Counted from the stretch's first letter, positions 50,801 to 59,879 are shown. The stretch is 64,000 bases of DNA from Chitinimonas prasina (GCF_030160395.1 NZ_BSOG01000004.1:186001-250000), one strand, 5' to 3'. Translations and numbers: made by a program. The notes: generated by a model from the letters alone, not told the origin.

Positions 50801-51860
50801 GAACATCCGGGTAGTCGATGACGCCGGCCAGGAACTGGCCAGTGGCCGTGATCTGGTGGCATTGCGCACCCAGCTGGGCGAAGCGGCGCAGATGACCTTT
50901 CGCGAGGTGGCTGCCACACCGGCGACACCAGCCACCAAGCCAGGCAAGGGCAAGGCCGCCGCCCAGGCCGAGCCGATCAAACCGTCAACCCATGGCCCGG
51001 CAGTGGAGAAGGACAATATCAGCAGCTGGGACTTTGGCGACCTGCCCGGCAAACTGACCTTTGAGCGCCATGGCGCCAAACTGACGGGCTACCCCGCGCT
51101 GGTACCCCACGAGGCCGCCTGTGCCATACGGCTGTACGATACCGAAGCCGCGGCCGAACAGGCTCATCGTGCCGGTGTGGTGAGGCTGATGCAGCTGGAG
51201 CTGAAGGAGCAGGTCAAGCAACTGCCCAAGTGCTTTACCAACTTTACCCAGACAGCGCTGCTGTTACGCAGCATGGCAGATTCTGACAGCCTGATGGACG
51301 ACCTGGTGGCCTGTGTCTGCGACCGCGCCTTTATCGGCGACGATGCGCTGCCGCGCAGCAAGAAGGAGTTCGACAACCAGAAGCAACGCGCCAAGACACG
51401 ACTGCCAGCCGTGCGCGATGCCGCCTATCGGGTGCTGCAGGAGGTTGCCACCGATCAGCAGCAGTTGCAGGCTCTGCTGAGCAAGCCGGTGCGGCTGCAA
51501 AGCGAGTTGAAGCAGCAGCTATCACGCCTGGTCTACAAAGGCTTTCTGGCTGCAACGCCTTGGGAGCAATTGCCCCATCTGCCCCGCTATCTCAAGGCCA
51601 TCAAGCTGCGGCTGGAAAAATACAACGCCAATCAGGCGCGTGACGCTCAGCGTGGCGAAGAGCTTGCCATGCTGTGGGCGCGCTGGGAAAGCGAACAGGA
51701 CAAATGGCGCAAGCTGGGCCGCGACCCGGCACCGCTAGCGCCATTCCGCTGGATGCTGGAGGAATTACGGGTAGGGCTGTTCGCCCAAGAGCTGCGTACC
51801 CCCTACCCAGTATCGGTGAAGCGGCTCAACAAGATCTGGGAAGACCTGATCAAGCAATAG
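47823..51860 (+). CDS. hrpA: ATP-dependent RNA helicase HrpA
   Basis: A 1345-residue DEAH-box helicase, close to the usual 1300. Walker A GETGSGKTTQLPK near residue 94, VDEAHERSLNIDF near 191, SATID, LPGEREI, TNVAETSLTVPG and QRAGRCGR form the helicase core; HA2 and OB-fold regions follow, then the long HrpA C-terminal DUF3418 half. It unwinds RNA in the cytoplasm; in E. coli it resolves stalled ribosome collisions and mRNA processing of fimbrial transcripts. A possible -10 box TAAAAT lies about 35 bp upstream. Downstream the convergent binding-protein gene ends 27 bp away. Confidence 0.96.
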   Translation: MFPAQLDLALQTCLLRDHHGLRQKARNLRERSKQKQPVDKQETELIQAIALSQAKYAARLARLPKPEFDDFLPVNQRRDELRAAIANHQVVIVCGETGSGKTTQLPKICLELGRGVAGLIGHTQPRRLAARTVATRIAQELKTEIGDTVGYKVRFTDKSSELSLIKLMTDGILLAETQTDRYLSQYDTIIVDEAHERSLNIDFLLGFLKQLLPRRPDLKVIVTSATIDADRFSQHFDGAPVIEVSGRTYPVEVRYKELRSKDEDDADLEMEEAVVDAVQELWRHDGAGDVLVFLPGEREIRETAEELRRAKIMGAEIVPLFARLSVEDQQKVFRPSNGRRVVLSTNVAETSLTVPGIKYVIDSGLARMNRYSPRAKVEQLQIEKISQASARQRAGRCGRVAAGVCVRLYAEKDFNARPAFTDPEILRSSLAAVILRMQALRLGKVEDFPFLEAPSGRLIADGYALLHELGAVDEQGVLTRLGHELARLPIDPKIGRMLLAGRDEACLPELLIIASALSIQDPRDRPFEARDAADRAHAKFADDKSDFVSLLNLWHFFEQALKQKKSNRLLVQECHSNFLSYLRMREWRELHKQLADIVEDMGWKAITTPAAAPAVAKAGVPELPKKAEKERAQAAQQQYDALHRALCTGLLGQIGMKQPDEDEYLGARGIKFAVFPGSALKKARPKWVVSAELVETTKLYARCVAAIQPEWLEKLANHLVNRDYFEPHWEEGMAQVVASERVTLYGLPVVARRKVHYGSVNPVEAREIMIKEGLAGRRFNTRAAFWQHNEKLISEIEELEHKARRQDVLVDEQVLFDFYDQRIPADIVNGQGFDAWRKQAEKEQPQLLFLSRDDLMRHAGESITEQQFPPTLVLDGVVLPLAYRFEPGHALDGVTVQLPLHLLNKVNGAAFDWLVPGLIREKITHLVKSLPKSIRRLCVPVPEFVTRAMVTLDKADHRAPLLPQLAHAVGRGIGQPVSIDEFDLDDLPGHLRMNIRVVDDAGQELASGRDLVALRTQLGEAAQMTFREVAATPATPATKPGKGKAAAQAEPIKPSTHGPAVEKDNISSWDFGDLPGKLTFERHGAKLTGYPALVPHEAACAIRLYDTEAAAEQAHRAGVVRLMQLELKEQVKQLPKCFTNFTQTALLLRSMADSDSLMDDLVACVCDRAFIGDDALPRSKKEFDNQKQRAKTRLPAVRDAAYRVLQEVATDQQQLQALLSKPVRLQSELKQQLSRLVYKGFLAATPWEQLPHLPRYLKAIKLRLEKYNANQARDAQRGEELAMLWARWESEQDKWRKLGRDPAPLAPFRWMLEELRVGLFAQELRTPYPVSVKRLNKIWEDLIKQ

Positions 51861-51886
51861 TATTGGGCGCAAGTCCGGTACCCACA

Positions 51887-52609
51887 TTACTGGTACTTCT
51901 TCATGATGGCCTCATAGCTTCCATCTGCCCGCATCTTCTTCAAGGCGGTATTGAAGCTGTCACGTAGTGCCGCATCACGGAAAGCAACCTTGTAAGGGGT
52001 AGGTGGAAACAGCTCGTGATAGGTCACCGGCTGGCTGGTATCCACCCCCTCTTTCTTGGCGGCAGCGTTGAAGTATTGGAAGATGTTCCTGTCGCCCACC
52101 ACCACTTCAGCCCGGCCGGTGAACAGCAGCATGTTCTGCTTTACCTGCTGCGCATGCTCGCCATAGCGCTTGTTGGCAGTCGCCATGGCCTTGAACTTGT
52201 CACCCAGGTACACCGTGGCGTTCTGGAAGGCGGCAACCGAGTACTTACCCAACTCGTCCACGCTGCCTATCTTGTAGCCATTCTTGCTCAGGCTTACGGC
52301 AAAGTTCTGATAGACGATGTGCGAGTCAGAAAAAGCCGCCTTGATGCCCGACGACTCATTCACCGTGATTGCCGCATCCACCGAACCATCCTGCATGGCC
52401 ACCGGTACGCGGGCAAAAGGCAGGTAGACAGGCTTGATGGTATGCCCGGCCGCGGCCAAGGCCTGCGCCACCACATCCAGCTCCATGCCTTTGTTCTGCT
52501 CCTGTATCACATACGGTGGCAACGACAGGCCTACCGCCACTTTGACTTCTGCAGCCCAGACTTGGCCACAAAGAGCCAGTCCCAAAACCATTGCGATGCG
52601 CATTTTCAT
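51887..52609 (-). CDS. Periplasmic substrate-binding protein (SBP_bac_3 type), short
   Basis: A 240-residue protein with signal peptide MKMRIAMVLGLALCGQVWA. Family-3 binding-protein marks: GLSLPPYVIQEQNKGMELDVV, VPVAMQDGSVDAAITVN, VYLGDKFKAMATAN and MRADGSYEAIMKKY. No membrane or ATPase subunit is next to it. It is smaller than the other binding protein in this window (288 residues) and not closely similar. Such orphan proteins often bind amino acids or act as quorum/nutrient sensors; ligand unknown. Confidence 0.85.
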   Translation of the reverse strand: MKMRIAMVLGLALCGQVWAAEVKVAVGLSLPPYVIQEQNKGMELDVVAQALAAAGHTIKPVYLPFARVPVAMQDGSVDAAITVNESSGIKAAFSDSHIVYQNFAVSLSKNGYKIGSVDELGKYSVAAFQNATVYLGDKFKAMATANKRYGEHAQQVKQNMLLFTGRAEVVVGDRNIFQYFNAAAKKEGVDTSQPVTYHELFPPTPYKVAFRDAALRDSFNTALKKMRADGSYEAIMKKYQ

Positions 52610-52806
52610 TGACGCTCTCCGTGTGACAGATGATCAGGATCCCATCAAATATATAGTCGGCTTCAGCCTGCAGCGGCAAGGTCGCGCGCCCAGCAGGCCG
52701 AGATCCGACGACGGCGCGACAGGTAATTTGTCCGGTAGGCGCCTGCTGATTCAGGCTGTACTGGCGTCTCCCCCATCCGGCTATGATGGGAATTCATGAC
52801 AGATGC

Positions 52807-53865
52807 TCAGTAGGGCGGCAGCAGGCGGCGCAAGCCGTGGCCCAATACCAGCAGCAGGAAAAGCAGATTCCGTAGCAATGCCAATGGCCAACAAGGATAG
52901 AGGCTGCCTTCACGGCCACCGCGCGCCAGCGCAATCGCCAATCGGGACAAGCGCTGCTGGTTCCAGGGCCAATCGCGCAAAGCGGCGCAGCGCGCAGGCG
53001 GCAGGCCCTGTACCCCCACACCGGCACCCACCAAGCCGCCGACCAGCGCAGCAGTACTGTCTACATCACCGCCACTGCGGATAATGTCCTCCAGCGCCGC
53101 ATCCAGATCCTGCGGGTGTGAGAGCCAGGCATGCAGTGCCGCCACCACGGTATGAACCACATAGCCGAGCACGCCCCGTTGCCAGCCCTGTGCGGCGCAG
53201 AAAGCCTGGGTACGTTCACCCTTGGCGACACTTTCGAACATGGCGCGCATCAGCATCCTGAAATCCGCCATGCCTTCGCCATCCTGCTCCAGCACGGGTG
53301 CCAGCAGATGTGCCAGTTGCAGCGGGTCGCTACTGCCCTGGCTGGCTTGGGCCGCGGCCAACGCAATGCAATGCGCCCCCGCTTCAGCCCGGACATCGGT
53401 ATGGGTCAGGCGGGTGCTGCGGGCGAGATGCTCGGCCAGTGCGTGGGGTTGCCGCGCCAGATAGACGCCAAGTATGGCAGCGCGCATGGCCGGCCCATTG
53501 CCAGCAGAGTGAACACCATTACGGCCCGGTGGTATGCCCAACCAGAGCTTCCACAAAGCGCGTCCAGTTGCCCAGCCAACCCCTGCGGGCAGCGCGGCTA
53601 TCCAAAGGCGCAGGCGCCAGGCCAACACCCGCTCAAACCGGTCTGTGTCTCCCCGGCTCCTGAGCAATGCCTGGGCTGTCAGTGCCGCATGCTCGGTATC
53701 GTCCGATACCAGCGCCAGCCCCGGAAAAACCCGGAAGCGCAGCGTTCCTGGGCTTAGCCTGGCCAGGCGGCGCGGACTAAGACCTTCATAGGCCAGGCCC
53801 AGGGCATCACCTATCGCACCACCCAGCAAGCAGCCGGCCAGGGCTTGTTCACGGCGCTGTTGCAT
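52807..53865 (-). CDS. ADP-ribosylglycohydrolase family protein
   Basis: A 352-residue protein. Start ATG 53865 has AGAGGGT about eight bases upstream; the frame stays open to 54018 but without features. The all-helical fold is recognised by LAGCLLGGAIGDALGLAYEG, the metal-binding SDDTEH, and the distal GGDVDSTAALVGGLVGA Asp pair; together they form the dinuclear Mg site of DraG-like hydrolases that remove ADP-ribose from proteins or small molecules. A hydrophobic segment near the C-terminus (LRNLLFLLLVLGHGL) is not typical of DraG and may anchor it. Divergent from the Tricorn-type protease, starts about 150 bp apart. Confidence 0.88.
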   Translation of the reverse strand: MQQRREQALAGCLLGGAIGDALGLAYEGLSPRRLARLSPGTLRFRVFPGLALVSDDTEHAALTAQALLRSRGDTDRFERVLAWRLRLWIAALPAGVGWATGRALWKLWLGIPPGRNGVHSAGNGPAMRAAILGVYLARQPHALAEHLARSTRLTHTDVRAEAGAHCIALAAAQASQGSSDPLQLAHLLAPVLEQDGEGMADFRMLMRAMFESVAKGERTQAFCAAQGWQRGVLGYVVHTVVAALHAWLSHPQDLDAALEDIIRSGGDVDSTAALVGGLVGAGVGVQGLPPARCAALRDWPWNQQRLSRLAIALARGGREGSLYPCWPLALLRNLLFLLLVLGHGLRRLLPPY

Positions 53866-54017
53866 GGCAACACCCTCTGCGAGCAGATTATATTCAGCAT
53901 AGCCGTCACTATTCATCCCGCCAAACAACAAACCGTCGCAGGTCTTGGTCATGGGCCATTCAGGCCGTGTACCATGCGCCGCGTTGTTATCAGATATCGA
54001 TAAAAGGGAGAGCAGCA

Positions 54018-57000
54018 ATGCAGTTGTCGCGCATCTCGCTGGCGCTTGCCGGCTTGCTGGCCACGGTGCCGGCCATGGCCGCCAGCAATGGCTATTTCCG
54101 GTTTCCGGCCCTGCAGGCCAATACCGTGGTATTCACCGCCGAAGGTGACCTTTGGGCCAGCAATGTCAGCGGCGGCAATGCCCGCCGACTGACCAGCCAT
54201 GCTGCCGAAGAAACACGGCCAGCCCTCTCTCCAGATGGCAAGTGGGTCGCCTTCTCGGCCAATTACGAGGGCGCCACCGAGGTCTACCTGATGCCCCTGG
54301 CCGGCGGCCAGCCCAGGCGCCTGAGCTTCGAAAATACCCGCGCCACCACCTTGGGCTGGACCGCCCAGGGGGAGGTGCTCTACACCGCCCAGCACAGCAG
54401 CGGCCCCTCGTCCCTACGCGTCGTTACCCTGGTCAACCCCAATACCGGCGACAAGCGTGTACTACCTTTGGCCGATGCCAATGACGCCGTACTCGATGAC
54501 AAGGGCGAGTATGTCTATTTCGTCCGTTTTGGCCTCGCCAGCAGCAGTGACAATGCCCGCCACTATCGGGGTGGCGCGCTGTCACAGCTGTGGCGCTTCA
54601 ACCTGAAAAGCGGCAAGGAAGCCGAGCGCATCGGCCCCACCAATCGCAACCTGCGCCGTCCCATGTGGTGGAACGGTCGGCTGGTGCTGATCAGCGACAG
54701 CGATGGCCGCGACAATCTATGGAGCATGAAGCCCGATGGTACCGAGTTGCAGCAGCTGACTCGCCATGCGGAATTCGACATCCGCAGCGCCAGCCTGGAC
54801 AGCGGCCGCGTGGTCTACCAGTTGGGTGCCGACTTGCGCCTGCTGGATATCGCCAGCCGCCGCGATGAAGCCCTGGACATCAATCTGGTCTCCGACTTCG
54901 ACCAGATGCGCCCACGCTGGCTGGACAAACCCCTGCGCTATGCCAGCAGCACGATACTGTCACCCGATGGCGAGCGTGTAGCCGTGACCGCCCGTGGCCG
55001 CACAACCTTGGCCAGTACGGGCCTGCTGCGCCGCATCGATATACAGCAACCTGCCGGTGCCCGCCTGCGCGAAGCCACCCTCAGCCCCGATGGCCGCTGG
55101 GTCTACGCCATTGCCGACAGCACGGGTGAACACGAGATCTGGCGCTTCCCTGCCGACGGCAGCGATGGCGGCAGTGCGTTGACCAGCGACGGCAATACCC
55201 AGCGCTTTGGCATCTATCCCTCGCCCGATGGCAAATGGCTGCTGCACAACGATAAGCAGGGCCGCCTCTGGCTGCTGGATCTGGCGACCCGAAAGAACGA
55301 ACTCATCGATGATGCCGGCCGTGATGGTGTCGACGAGCATAGCGACATCAGTTGGGCCCCGGATAGCCGCAGCATCGCCCTGGTGCGTGGCACCAATGCA
55401 CGGCAAATGAACCAGGTTGGCCTGTACAGCCTGGAGAGCCGCCGCATGCATTGGCTCAGCAGCGACAAGTACAACAGCCAGGCCCCCGCTTTCAGTCCGG
55501 ATGGCCGCTGGCTGTGGTTCTTGTCGGATAGAAATTTCCAGGCGACCAATCGCGGCCCCTGGGGCGACCGCAATACTGGCGCCTATTTTGATCGCCGCAC
55601 CAAGGTTTACGCGCTGGCCCTGCAGGCGGGCAACCGCTTCCCCTTCCAGGCCAAGGACGAATTGCAGGCCGCCAAGCCCGGCGGTGACGACAAGCCTGCC
55701 GACAAAGCCGCCAGCAAGCCCGCAGAGGGCAAGGAAGCCAAACCAAGCCAGCCCGCCATACAGTACGAAGGCCTGGCCGACCGCCTGTATGAGGTTCCTG
55801 TTGCGCCGGCCAACTACCGCGACCTGGCCGTGGACGGCAAGCGGCTCTACCTGCTGGAGGCCGAGGGCAGCCGTAACGACCTGAAGACGCTGGCCATCGA
55901 CAACAACGGCCCCAAGCCCGAGGTATTTGCCGCCGACATCCACAGCTTTGCCCTGTCGCAAGACGGCAAGAAACTCTGGTATCGCAAGGGCAACAACGAC
56001 AACCCCGAAATGTACATCGTCGATGCCGGCCCCAAGGCACCGGGCGATTTGAGCAAATCTGGCGTACGCCTGGGCGACTGGAGCTTGCGCATAGACCCGC
56101 GCGAGGAATGGCGACAGATGTACAACGACGCCTGGCGCATGCATCGCGACTCGCTCTACGACCGCCAGATGCGTGGCGTAGACTGGGTTGCCAGTCGCAA
56201 GAAGTTCGCCCCGCTGGTCGAGCGCGTCACGGACCGCAGCGAACTCGATGACGTGCTGGCCCAGTTGATCAGCGAAGTAGGCTCGCTGCACTCGCAGGTT
56301 GGCGGTGGCGACATGCGTCGTGCCAGTGACGGTGCAAATGCCGCTGGCCTGGGCGCGGTGATGGAACGTGCGGCCAATGGCTGGGAGGTGGCTCGTATCT
56401 ACCGTACTGAGGCCGAACTGCCCAGCGAACGCTCACCTCTGCAGGCGCCCGGCGTGGATGTACGCGAAGGCGATATCATCGTCGCCGTCAACGGCAGGAA
56501 CAGCGCAGAGACGCGGGACTTCTCCGATTTGCTGCGCAACCAGGCTGGGCAGCAGGTGCTGCTGGAAGTACGTCGCGGCAATGCAGCAGTGCGCCGCGTG
56601 ATCGTCACCCCTGTCGATGCCAGACAGCAGGCTGCACTGCGCTACAACGACTGGGAACAAACCCGCAAGGAGGCGGTAGAGAAGGCCAGCAATGGCAAGC
56701 TGGGCTATTTGCACCTGCGCGCCATGGGAGCGGGTGATATGGCCAGCTTTGTGCGCGAATTCTATGCACAGTACGAGCGTGATGGCCTGATCATCGACGT
56801 CCGCCGTAACAATGGCGGCAATATCGATAGCTGGGTCATCGAAAAACTGCTGCGCCGGGTCTGGGCCTTCTGGGCACCGCCGGGTGTCACACCTTATGGC
56901 AATATGCAGCAGGCCTTCCGTGGCCACCTGGTGGTGCTGACCGATGCCCTGACCTACTCAGATGGCGAGACCTTTGCAGCCGGCGTACAGGCACTCAAAC

Positions 57001-57299
57001 TGGGACCTCTGATCGGTACCCGTACCAGCGGTGCCGGTGTCTGGTTGTCTGATCGCAACACCCTGGCCGATGAGGGCATGGCCCGGGTGGCCGAGAATGC
57101 ACAGTTCGGCATAGACGGTAGCTGGCTGGTTGAAGGCGTGGGGGTACAGCCTGATATCGAGGTCGACAATCCACCGCACGCCACCTTCAAGGGAGAGGAC
57201 AAGCAGTTGGAGACCGCCATCAACTACCTCAGGCAAAAACTGGCCAGCGAGCCGATCAAGCCGCTGAAAGCCAGCGCCATCCCGCCACTCAAGCCCTGA
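54018..57299 (+). CDS. Tricorn-type protease (beta-propellers, PDZ, S41 peptidase)
   Basis: A 1093-residue secreted protease. Start ATG 54018 follows AAGGGAG and begins a signal peptide ending AMAAS. Residues about 25-650 form WD/TolB-like propellers with repeated SPDGxW motifs (LSPDGKWVAFSANYEG, PSPDGKWLLHN, FSPDGRWLWFLS). Next come a helical cap, a PDZ domain (about 770-860; PGVDVREGDIIVAVNGRN) and the S41 tail-specific protease core (YLHLRAMGAGDMASF, IIDVRRNNGGNID, ALTYSDGETFAAG with the nucleophile Ser in YSDGE). Family role: degradation of peptides into short products. In this Gram-negative it should act in the periplasm. A long hairpin and a terminator follow. Confidence 0.93.
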   Translation: MQLSRISLALAGLLATVPAMAASNGYFRFPALQANTVVFTAEGDLWASNVSGGNARRLTSHAAEETRPALSPDGKWVAFSANYEGATEVYLMPLAGGQPRRLSFENTRATTLGWTAQGEVLYTAQHSSGPSSLRVVTLVNPNTGDKRVLPLADANDAVLDDKGEYVYFVRFGLASSSDNARHYRGGALSQLWRFNLKSGKEAERIGPTNRNLRRPMWWNGRLVLISDSDGRDNLWSMKPDGTELQQLTRHAEFDIRSASLDSGRVVYQLGADLRLLDIASRRDEALDINLVSDFDQMRPRWLDKPLRYASSTILSPDGERVAVTARGRTTLASTGLLRRIDIQQPAGARLREATLSPDGRWVYAIADSTGEHEIWRFPADGSDGGSALTSDGNTQRFGIYPSPDGKWLLHNDKQGRLWLLDLATRKNELIDDAGRDGVDEHSDISWAPDSRSIALVRGTNARQMNQVGLYSLESRRMHWLSSDKYNSQAPAFSPDGRWLWFLSDRNFQATNRGPWGDRNTGAYFDRRTKVYALALQAGNRFPFQAKDELQAAKPGGDDKPADKAASKPAEGKEAKPSQPAIQYEGLADRLYEVPVAPANYRDLAVDGKRLYLLEAEGSRNDLKTLAIDNNGPKPEVFAADIHSFALSQDGKKLWYRKGNNDNPEMYIVDAGPKAPGDLSKSGVRLGDWSLRIDPREEWRQMYNDAWRMHRDSLYDRQMRGVDWVASRKKFAPLVERVTDRSELDDVLAQLISEVGSLHSQVGGGDMRRASDGANAAGLGAVMERAANGWEVARIYRTEAELPSERSPLQAPGVDVREGDIIVAVNGRNSAETRDFSDLLRNQAGQQVLLEVRRGNAAVRRVIVTPVDARQQAALRYNDWEQTRKEAVEKASNGKLGYLHLRAMGAGDMASFVREFYAQYERDGLIIDVRRNNGGNIDSWVIEKLLRRVWAFWAPPGVTPYGNMQQAFRGHLVVLTDALTYSDGETFAAGVQALKLGPLIGTRTSGAGVWLSDRNTLADEGMARVAENAQFGIDGSWLVEGVGVQPDIEVDNPPHATFKGEDKQLETAINYLRQKLASEPIKPLKASAIPPLKP

Positions 57300-57319
57300 T
57301 CACCGCATCTGGCACCCTA

Positions 57320-57369
57320 GGGCCTGTTTACTATCTTTTCGCCGGGGTGAAAAAATCGTGAACAGGCTC
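57320..57369. repeat. 50-base quasi-palindrome
   Basis: The 50 bases fold into a stem of about 24 pairs including three to four G-U and two mismatches, with a tiny loop (GCCTGTTTAC at the left end, GTGAACAGGC at the right). It is longer than a normal terminator and directly precedes a separate terminator, so it could be a dispersed repeat element or an RNA stability structure. Confidence 0.7.
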
Positions 57370-57374
57370 TTAAC

Positions 57375-57413
57375 CGCCACCCCACCCCATTCCCTGGGAC
57401 GGGGTGGCGTTTT
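57375..57413 (+). terminator. Rho-independent terminator after the Tricorn-type gene
   Basis: CGCCACCCC (57375-57383) pairs perfectly with GGGGTGGCG (57401-57409), followed by TTTT. It lies 39 bp before the tag start codon, so the two genes are separate units. Confidence 0.85.
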
Positions 57414-57451
57414 ATCATGCGCCTCCTCCCTCTCCGATTGACAAGACCATC

Positions 57452-58036
57452 ATGACCGAACCCTGTCGCTGTGGCTGGGCCAACCCCAGGAATCCCCGCT
57501 ACCTCGCCTATCACGACGAGGAATGGGGCGTACCCTGTCACGACGAGCGTACGCTGTTCGAGATGCTGAACCTGGAAGGCGCACAGGCGGGGCTATCGTG
57601 GGAGACCATACTGAACAAGCGGGACAACTACCGCACTGCCTTCGATGGCTGGGATGCCAGCAGGATTGCCCTGTACGATGACGCAAAAGTCGCTGAACTG
57701 CTGGCGAATCCCGGCATCGTGCGCAACCGCCTCAAAGTGGCTGCCGCCATCAGCAACGCCCGAGCCTGGCTGCAGCTGCAGGCCGCCGGGTTAAGTCTTG
57801 ATACCCTACTGTGGGCCTATGTCGATGGCCAACCCTTGCAAAACAGTTACGACAGCTACCAGCATGCCCCAGCGCATACGCCTTTGTCAGACCGGATATC
57901 CAAGGATCTGTCCAAGCGTGGCTTCAAGTTTGTCGGCTCCACCATCATCTACGCCTATATGCAGGCGATAGGCATGGTCAACGACCATGCCACCACCTGC
58001 TTTCGCTATCACATCGTCAAAGGACTTGCCCGATGA
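57452..58036 (+). CDS. tag: DNA-3-methyladenine glycosylase I
   Basis: A 194-residue glycosylase from ATG 57452. Recognised by CRCGWANPRNPRYLAYHDEEWGVPCHDERTLFE in outline (key elements CxW, YHDEEWG and LFE), by LNLEGAQAGLSWETIL, and by SKRGFKFVGSTIIYAYMQAIGMVNDH followed by a Cys: Cys, His, His and Cys form the zinc site of Tag proteins. It removes 3-methyladenine from alkylated DNA. The stop overlaps the next ATG (ATGA), so the carboxylesterase is translated with it. An upstream terminator isolates it from the Tricorn-type gene. Confidence 0.96.
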   Translation: MTEPCRCGWANPRNPRYLAYHDEEWGVPCHDERTLFEMLNLEGAQAGLSWETILNKRDNYRTAFDGWDASRIALYDDAKVAELLANPGIVRNRLKVAAAISNARAWLQLQAAGLSLDTLLWAYVDGQPLQNSYDSYQHAPAHTPLSDRISKDLSKRGFKFVGSTIIYAYMQAIGMVNDHATTCFRYHIVKGLAR

Positions 58037-58710
58037 GCCAACTGCTCGACGCCATAGAAATCGAAACCCGACCTAATCCCCAGTGGGCTGTCATCTGGAT
58101 GCACGGCCTGGGTGCAGACGGCAACGATTTTGTCTCCATCGTGCCCGAACTGGGGCTGGACGAGGCTGCCGTGCGGTTTGTGTTTCCCCACGCACCCATG
58201 ATTCCGGTGACCTGCAACAACGGCTACGTCATGCGTGCCTGGTATGACATCCTGGAGCTCGATTCGATCAGCCGCCGGGTGGACGAGGCCGGCATACGCC
58301 AGAACCGCAGCGCCATCCAGGCCCTGATCGAGCGCGAAAACCAGCGCGGCATACCCAGCGAGCGCATCATCCTGGCCGGCTTCTCGCAGGGTGGCGCCAT
58401 GGCCTATAGCGTCGGCCTCACCCACCCCGACAGGCTGGCCGGCATCATTGCCCTCTCCACCTACATCCCTTCCCAATCCTTGCTGGACAACGAGAGCAGC
58501 CCTGCCAATCGGGCCACGCCGGTATTTGCAGCCCATGGCATACAAGACCCCATCGTGCCCTATGCACTGGGCGAAGCGGCCGCCAAGCAGGTCAGCACTG
58601 GCGGCCATCCCACGGAATGGCATAGCTATCGCATGCCACACTCGGTCTGCATGGAAGAAATCGTGGCGATTGGGCTGTGGCTGAAAGCCAGGATGGCCGT
58701 CACCAACTAG
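58033..58710 (+). CDS. Phospholipase/carboxylesterase (alpha/beta hydrolase)
   Basis: A 225-residue alpha/beta hydrolase of the PF02230 (acyl-protein thioesterase-like) family. Marks: WMHGLGADGNDFVSIVPEL, FPHAPMIPVTCNNGYVMRAW, nucleophile Ser in LAGFSQGGAMAYSVGL, Asp in HGIQDPIVPYALG and His in SYRMPHSVCMEE. Expected to hydrolyse short acyl esters or thioesters in the cytoplasm. It begins inside the end of tag. Its stop TAG and that of the convergent ketopantoate reductase share the palindrome CTAG at 58707-58710. Confidence 0.93.
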   Translation: MSQLLDAIEIETRPNPQWAVIWMHGLGADGNDFVSIVPELGLDEAAVRFVFPHAPMIPVTCNNGYVMRAWYDILELDSISRRVDEAGIRQNRSAIQALIERENQRGIPSERIILAGFSQGGAMAYSVGLTHPDRLAGIIALSTYIPSQSLLDNESSPANRATPVFAAHGIQDPIVPYALGEAAAKQVSTGGHPTEWHSYRMPHSVCMEEIVAIGLWLKARMAVTN

Positions 58711-59711
58711 ACCAAGGCGCGAGGGGATAGGCAAGGCGAACCTTCGCCCGCCTGCTCGGCAGCCTGGATAGCTGCCATCACCCGCTCGCACCAGGGCGCA
58801 CGTTTGCCGTGGCTGGTTGCCAGCGCCACCACCGCGCCTTGCAGATACGCCACCTCGGTAATCCGGCGCTGTTGCAGGTCTTCCCACATGGAGGAGCGGG
58901 CCAGCGGGTCTATGGTCAGCATGGAAGCCGCCACACGGCGGAACAAGGGCGTAGGCAAGCGCAGCAAATGAGGGATAAGCCAGGCCGGAACCCGGCTGAC
59001 CTTGGCCGGCCGTATCCCCGCCTGTTTCATGGCATGCAGGGCTTCGTCCATCATGCCCGCCAACAAGCACCGCCAGGCGTGCTCCTGTAGCTGTTCCAGC
59101 AAGGGCACACCAGCCAAGGCGTTAAGCGCATTGTTCAGGTTAAGCAGCAGCTTGCCCCACTGCAGCGCAGCCATATCAGCATGAGCCCGGCATGCCAGGC
59201 CCTCACAGGACAATAACTCAGCCATGCCCGGCAGGACGGCTGCAATCGCCAGCTCGCCCTCACTACCCCGGTGAAAGCGTCCCTCGCCCTGCTGCAGCAC
59301 ATTGAATGGCACCATGCCCGCCAGCACCTGCTGGTCCGGCAAAGCCTGCGCCAGTAACTGGGCGTTCCCTACACCATTCTGCAGGCTGACCACGACAGCC
59401 CCAGGCCGGGAATGCCTGGCGATCTCCGCTGCAATCGCCGGGCTTGCCGCACTCTTCACGGTCACCAGCACGATATCCGCCTCCGCCAGGACGCCAGGGT
59501 CGCTAGACAGCTTCAAGGCAGCTGCGGCCAACTGCCGGCTACGCCTCTGGTAGTCCGTCACTTTCAGGCCATACTTCTGCAACTGTGCGGCCATGGCGGG
59601 GCGCAGCAGGAAGGTCACCTTACGTCCACCCAGAGCAAGGCAGGCACCCACATAGCAGCCCACACTGCCGGCACCAGCGATCACGATATGGGGAGCAACA
59701 GGCAAAGACAC
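58707..59711 (-). CDS. 2-dehydropantoate 2-reductase family protein (PanE/ApbA)
   Basis: A 334-residue protein starting at GTG 59711, nine bases after GGAG; no ATG gives a sensible N-terminus, and the frame upstream lacks features. An NAD(P) site opens the chain (IVIAGAGSVGCYVGACLALGG), followed by VLVTVKSAAS, LQNGVGN and the C-terminal ApbA_C helices with KLLLNLNNALNAL. PanE reduces ketopantoate in pantothenate synthesis, but the family also has other keto-acid reductases, and no pan gene is nearby, so I leave the symbol open. Confidence 0.85.
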   Translation of the reverse strand: MSLPVAPHIVIAGAGSVGCYVGACLALGGRKVTFLLRPAMAAQLQKYGLKVTDYQRRSRQLAAAALKLSSDPGVLAEADIVLVTVKSAASPAIAAEIARHSRPGAVVVSLQNGVGNAQLLAQALPDQQVLAGMVPFNVLQQGEGRFHRGSEGELAIAAVLPGMAELLSCEGLACRAHADMAALQWGKLLLNLNNALNALAGVPLLEQLQEHAWRCLLAGMMDEALHAMKQAGIRPAKVSRVPAWLIPHLLRLPTPLFRRVAASMLTIDPLARSSMWEDLQQRRITEVAYLQGAVVALATSHGKRAPWCERVMAAIQAAEQAGEGSPCLSPRALV

Positions 59712-59842
59712 AGTGGGAGACTCCAAGGTAGTAATTCCGCAAACAGAGTACGACGCTAGGTACGGTTGGCAGCGCTTGCTCCAGATGTACGGATTGTGAA
59801 CCAACACGGCAAGCCGGGGCTTGAACGATACCGTCACGCATG

Positions 59843-59867
59843 AAAAAACCGACCCGCAGGTCGGTTT
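59843..59867 (-). terminator. Terminator of the PilZ-like gene
   Basis: AAACCGACC (59846-59854) and GGTCGGTTT (59859-59867) form a 9-bp stem with a CGCA loop; on the minus strand a run of T follows. It lies 13 bases after the stop of the 573-residue gene. Confidence 0.88.
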
Positions 59868-59879
59868 CAAGCTGGCGTC

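Noticed and set aside
54960-56291. 443-codon minus-strand open frame inside the Tricorn-type gene
   Set aside because: Antisense shadow due to high GC; no recognisable domain.
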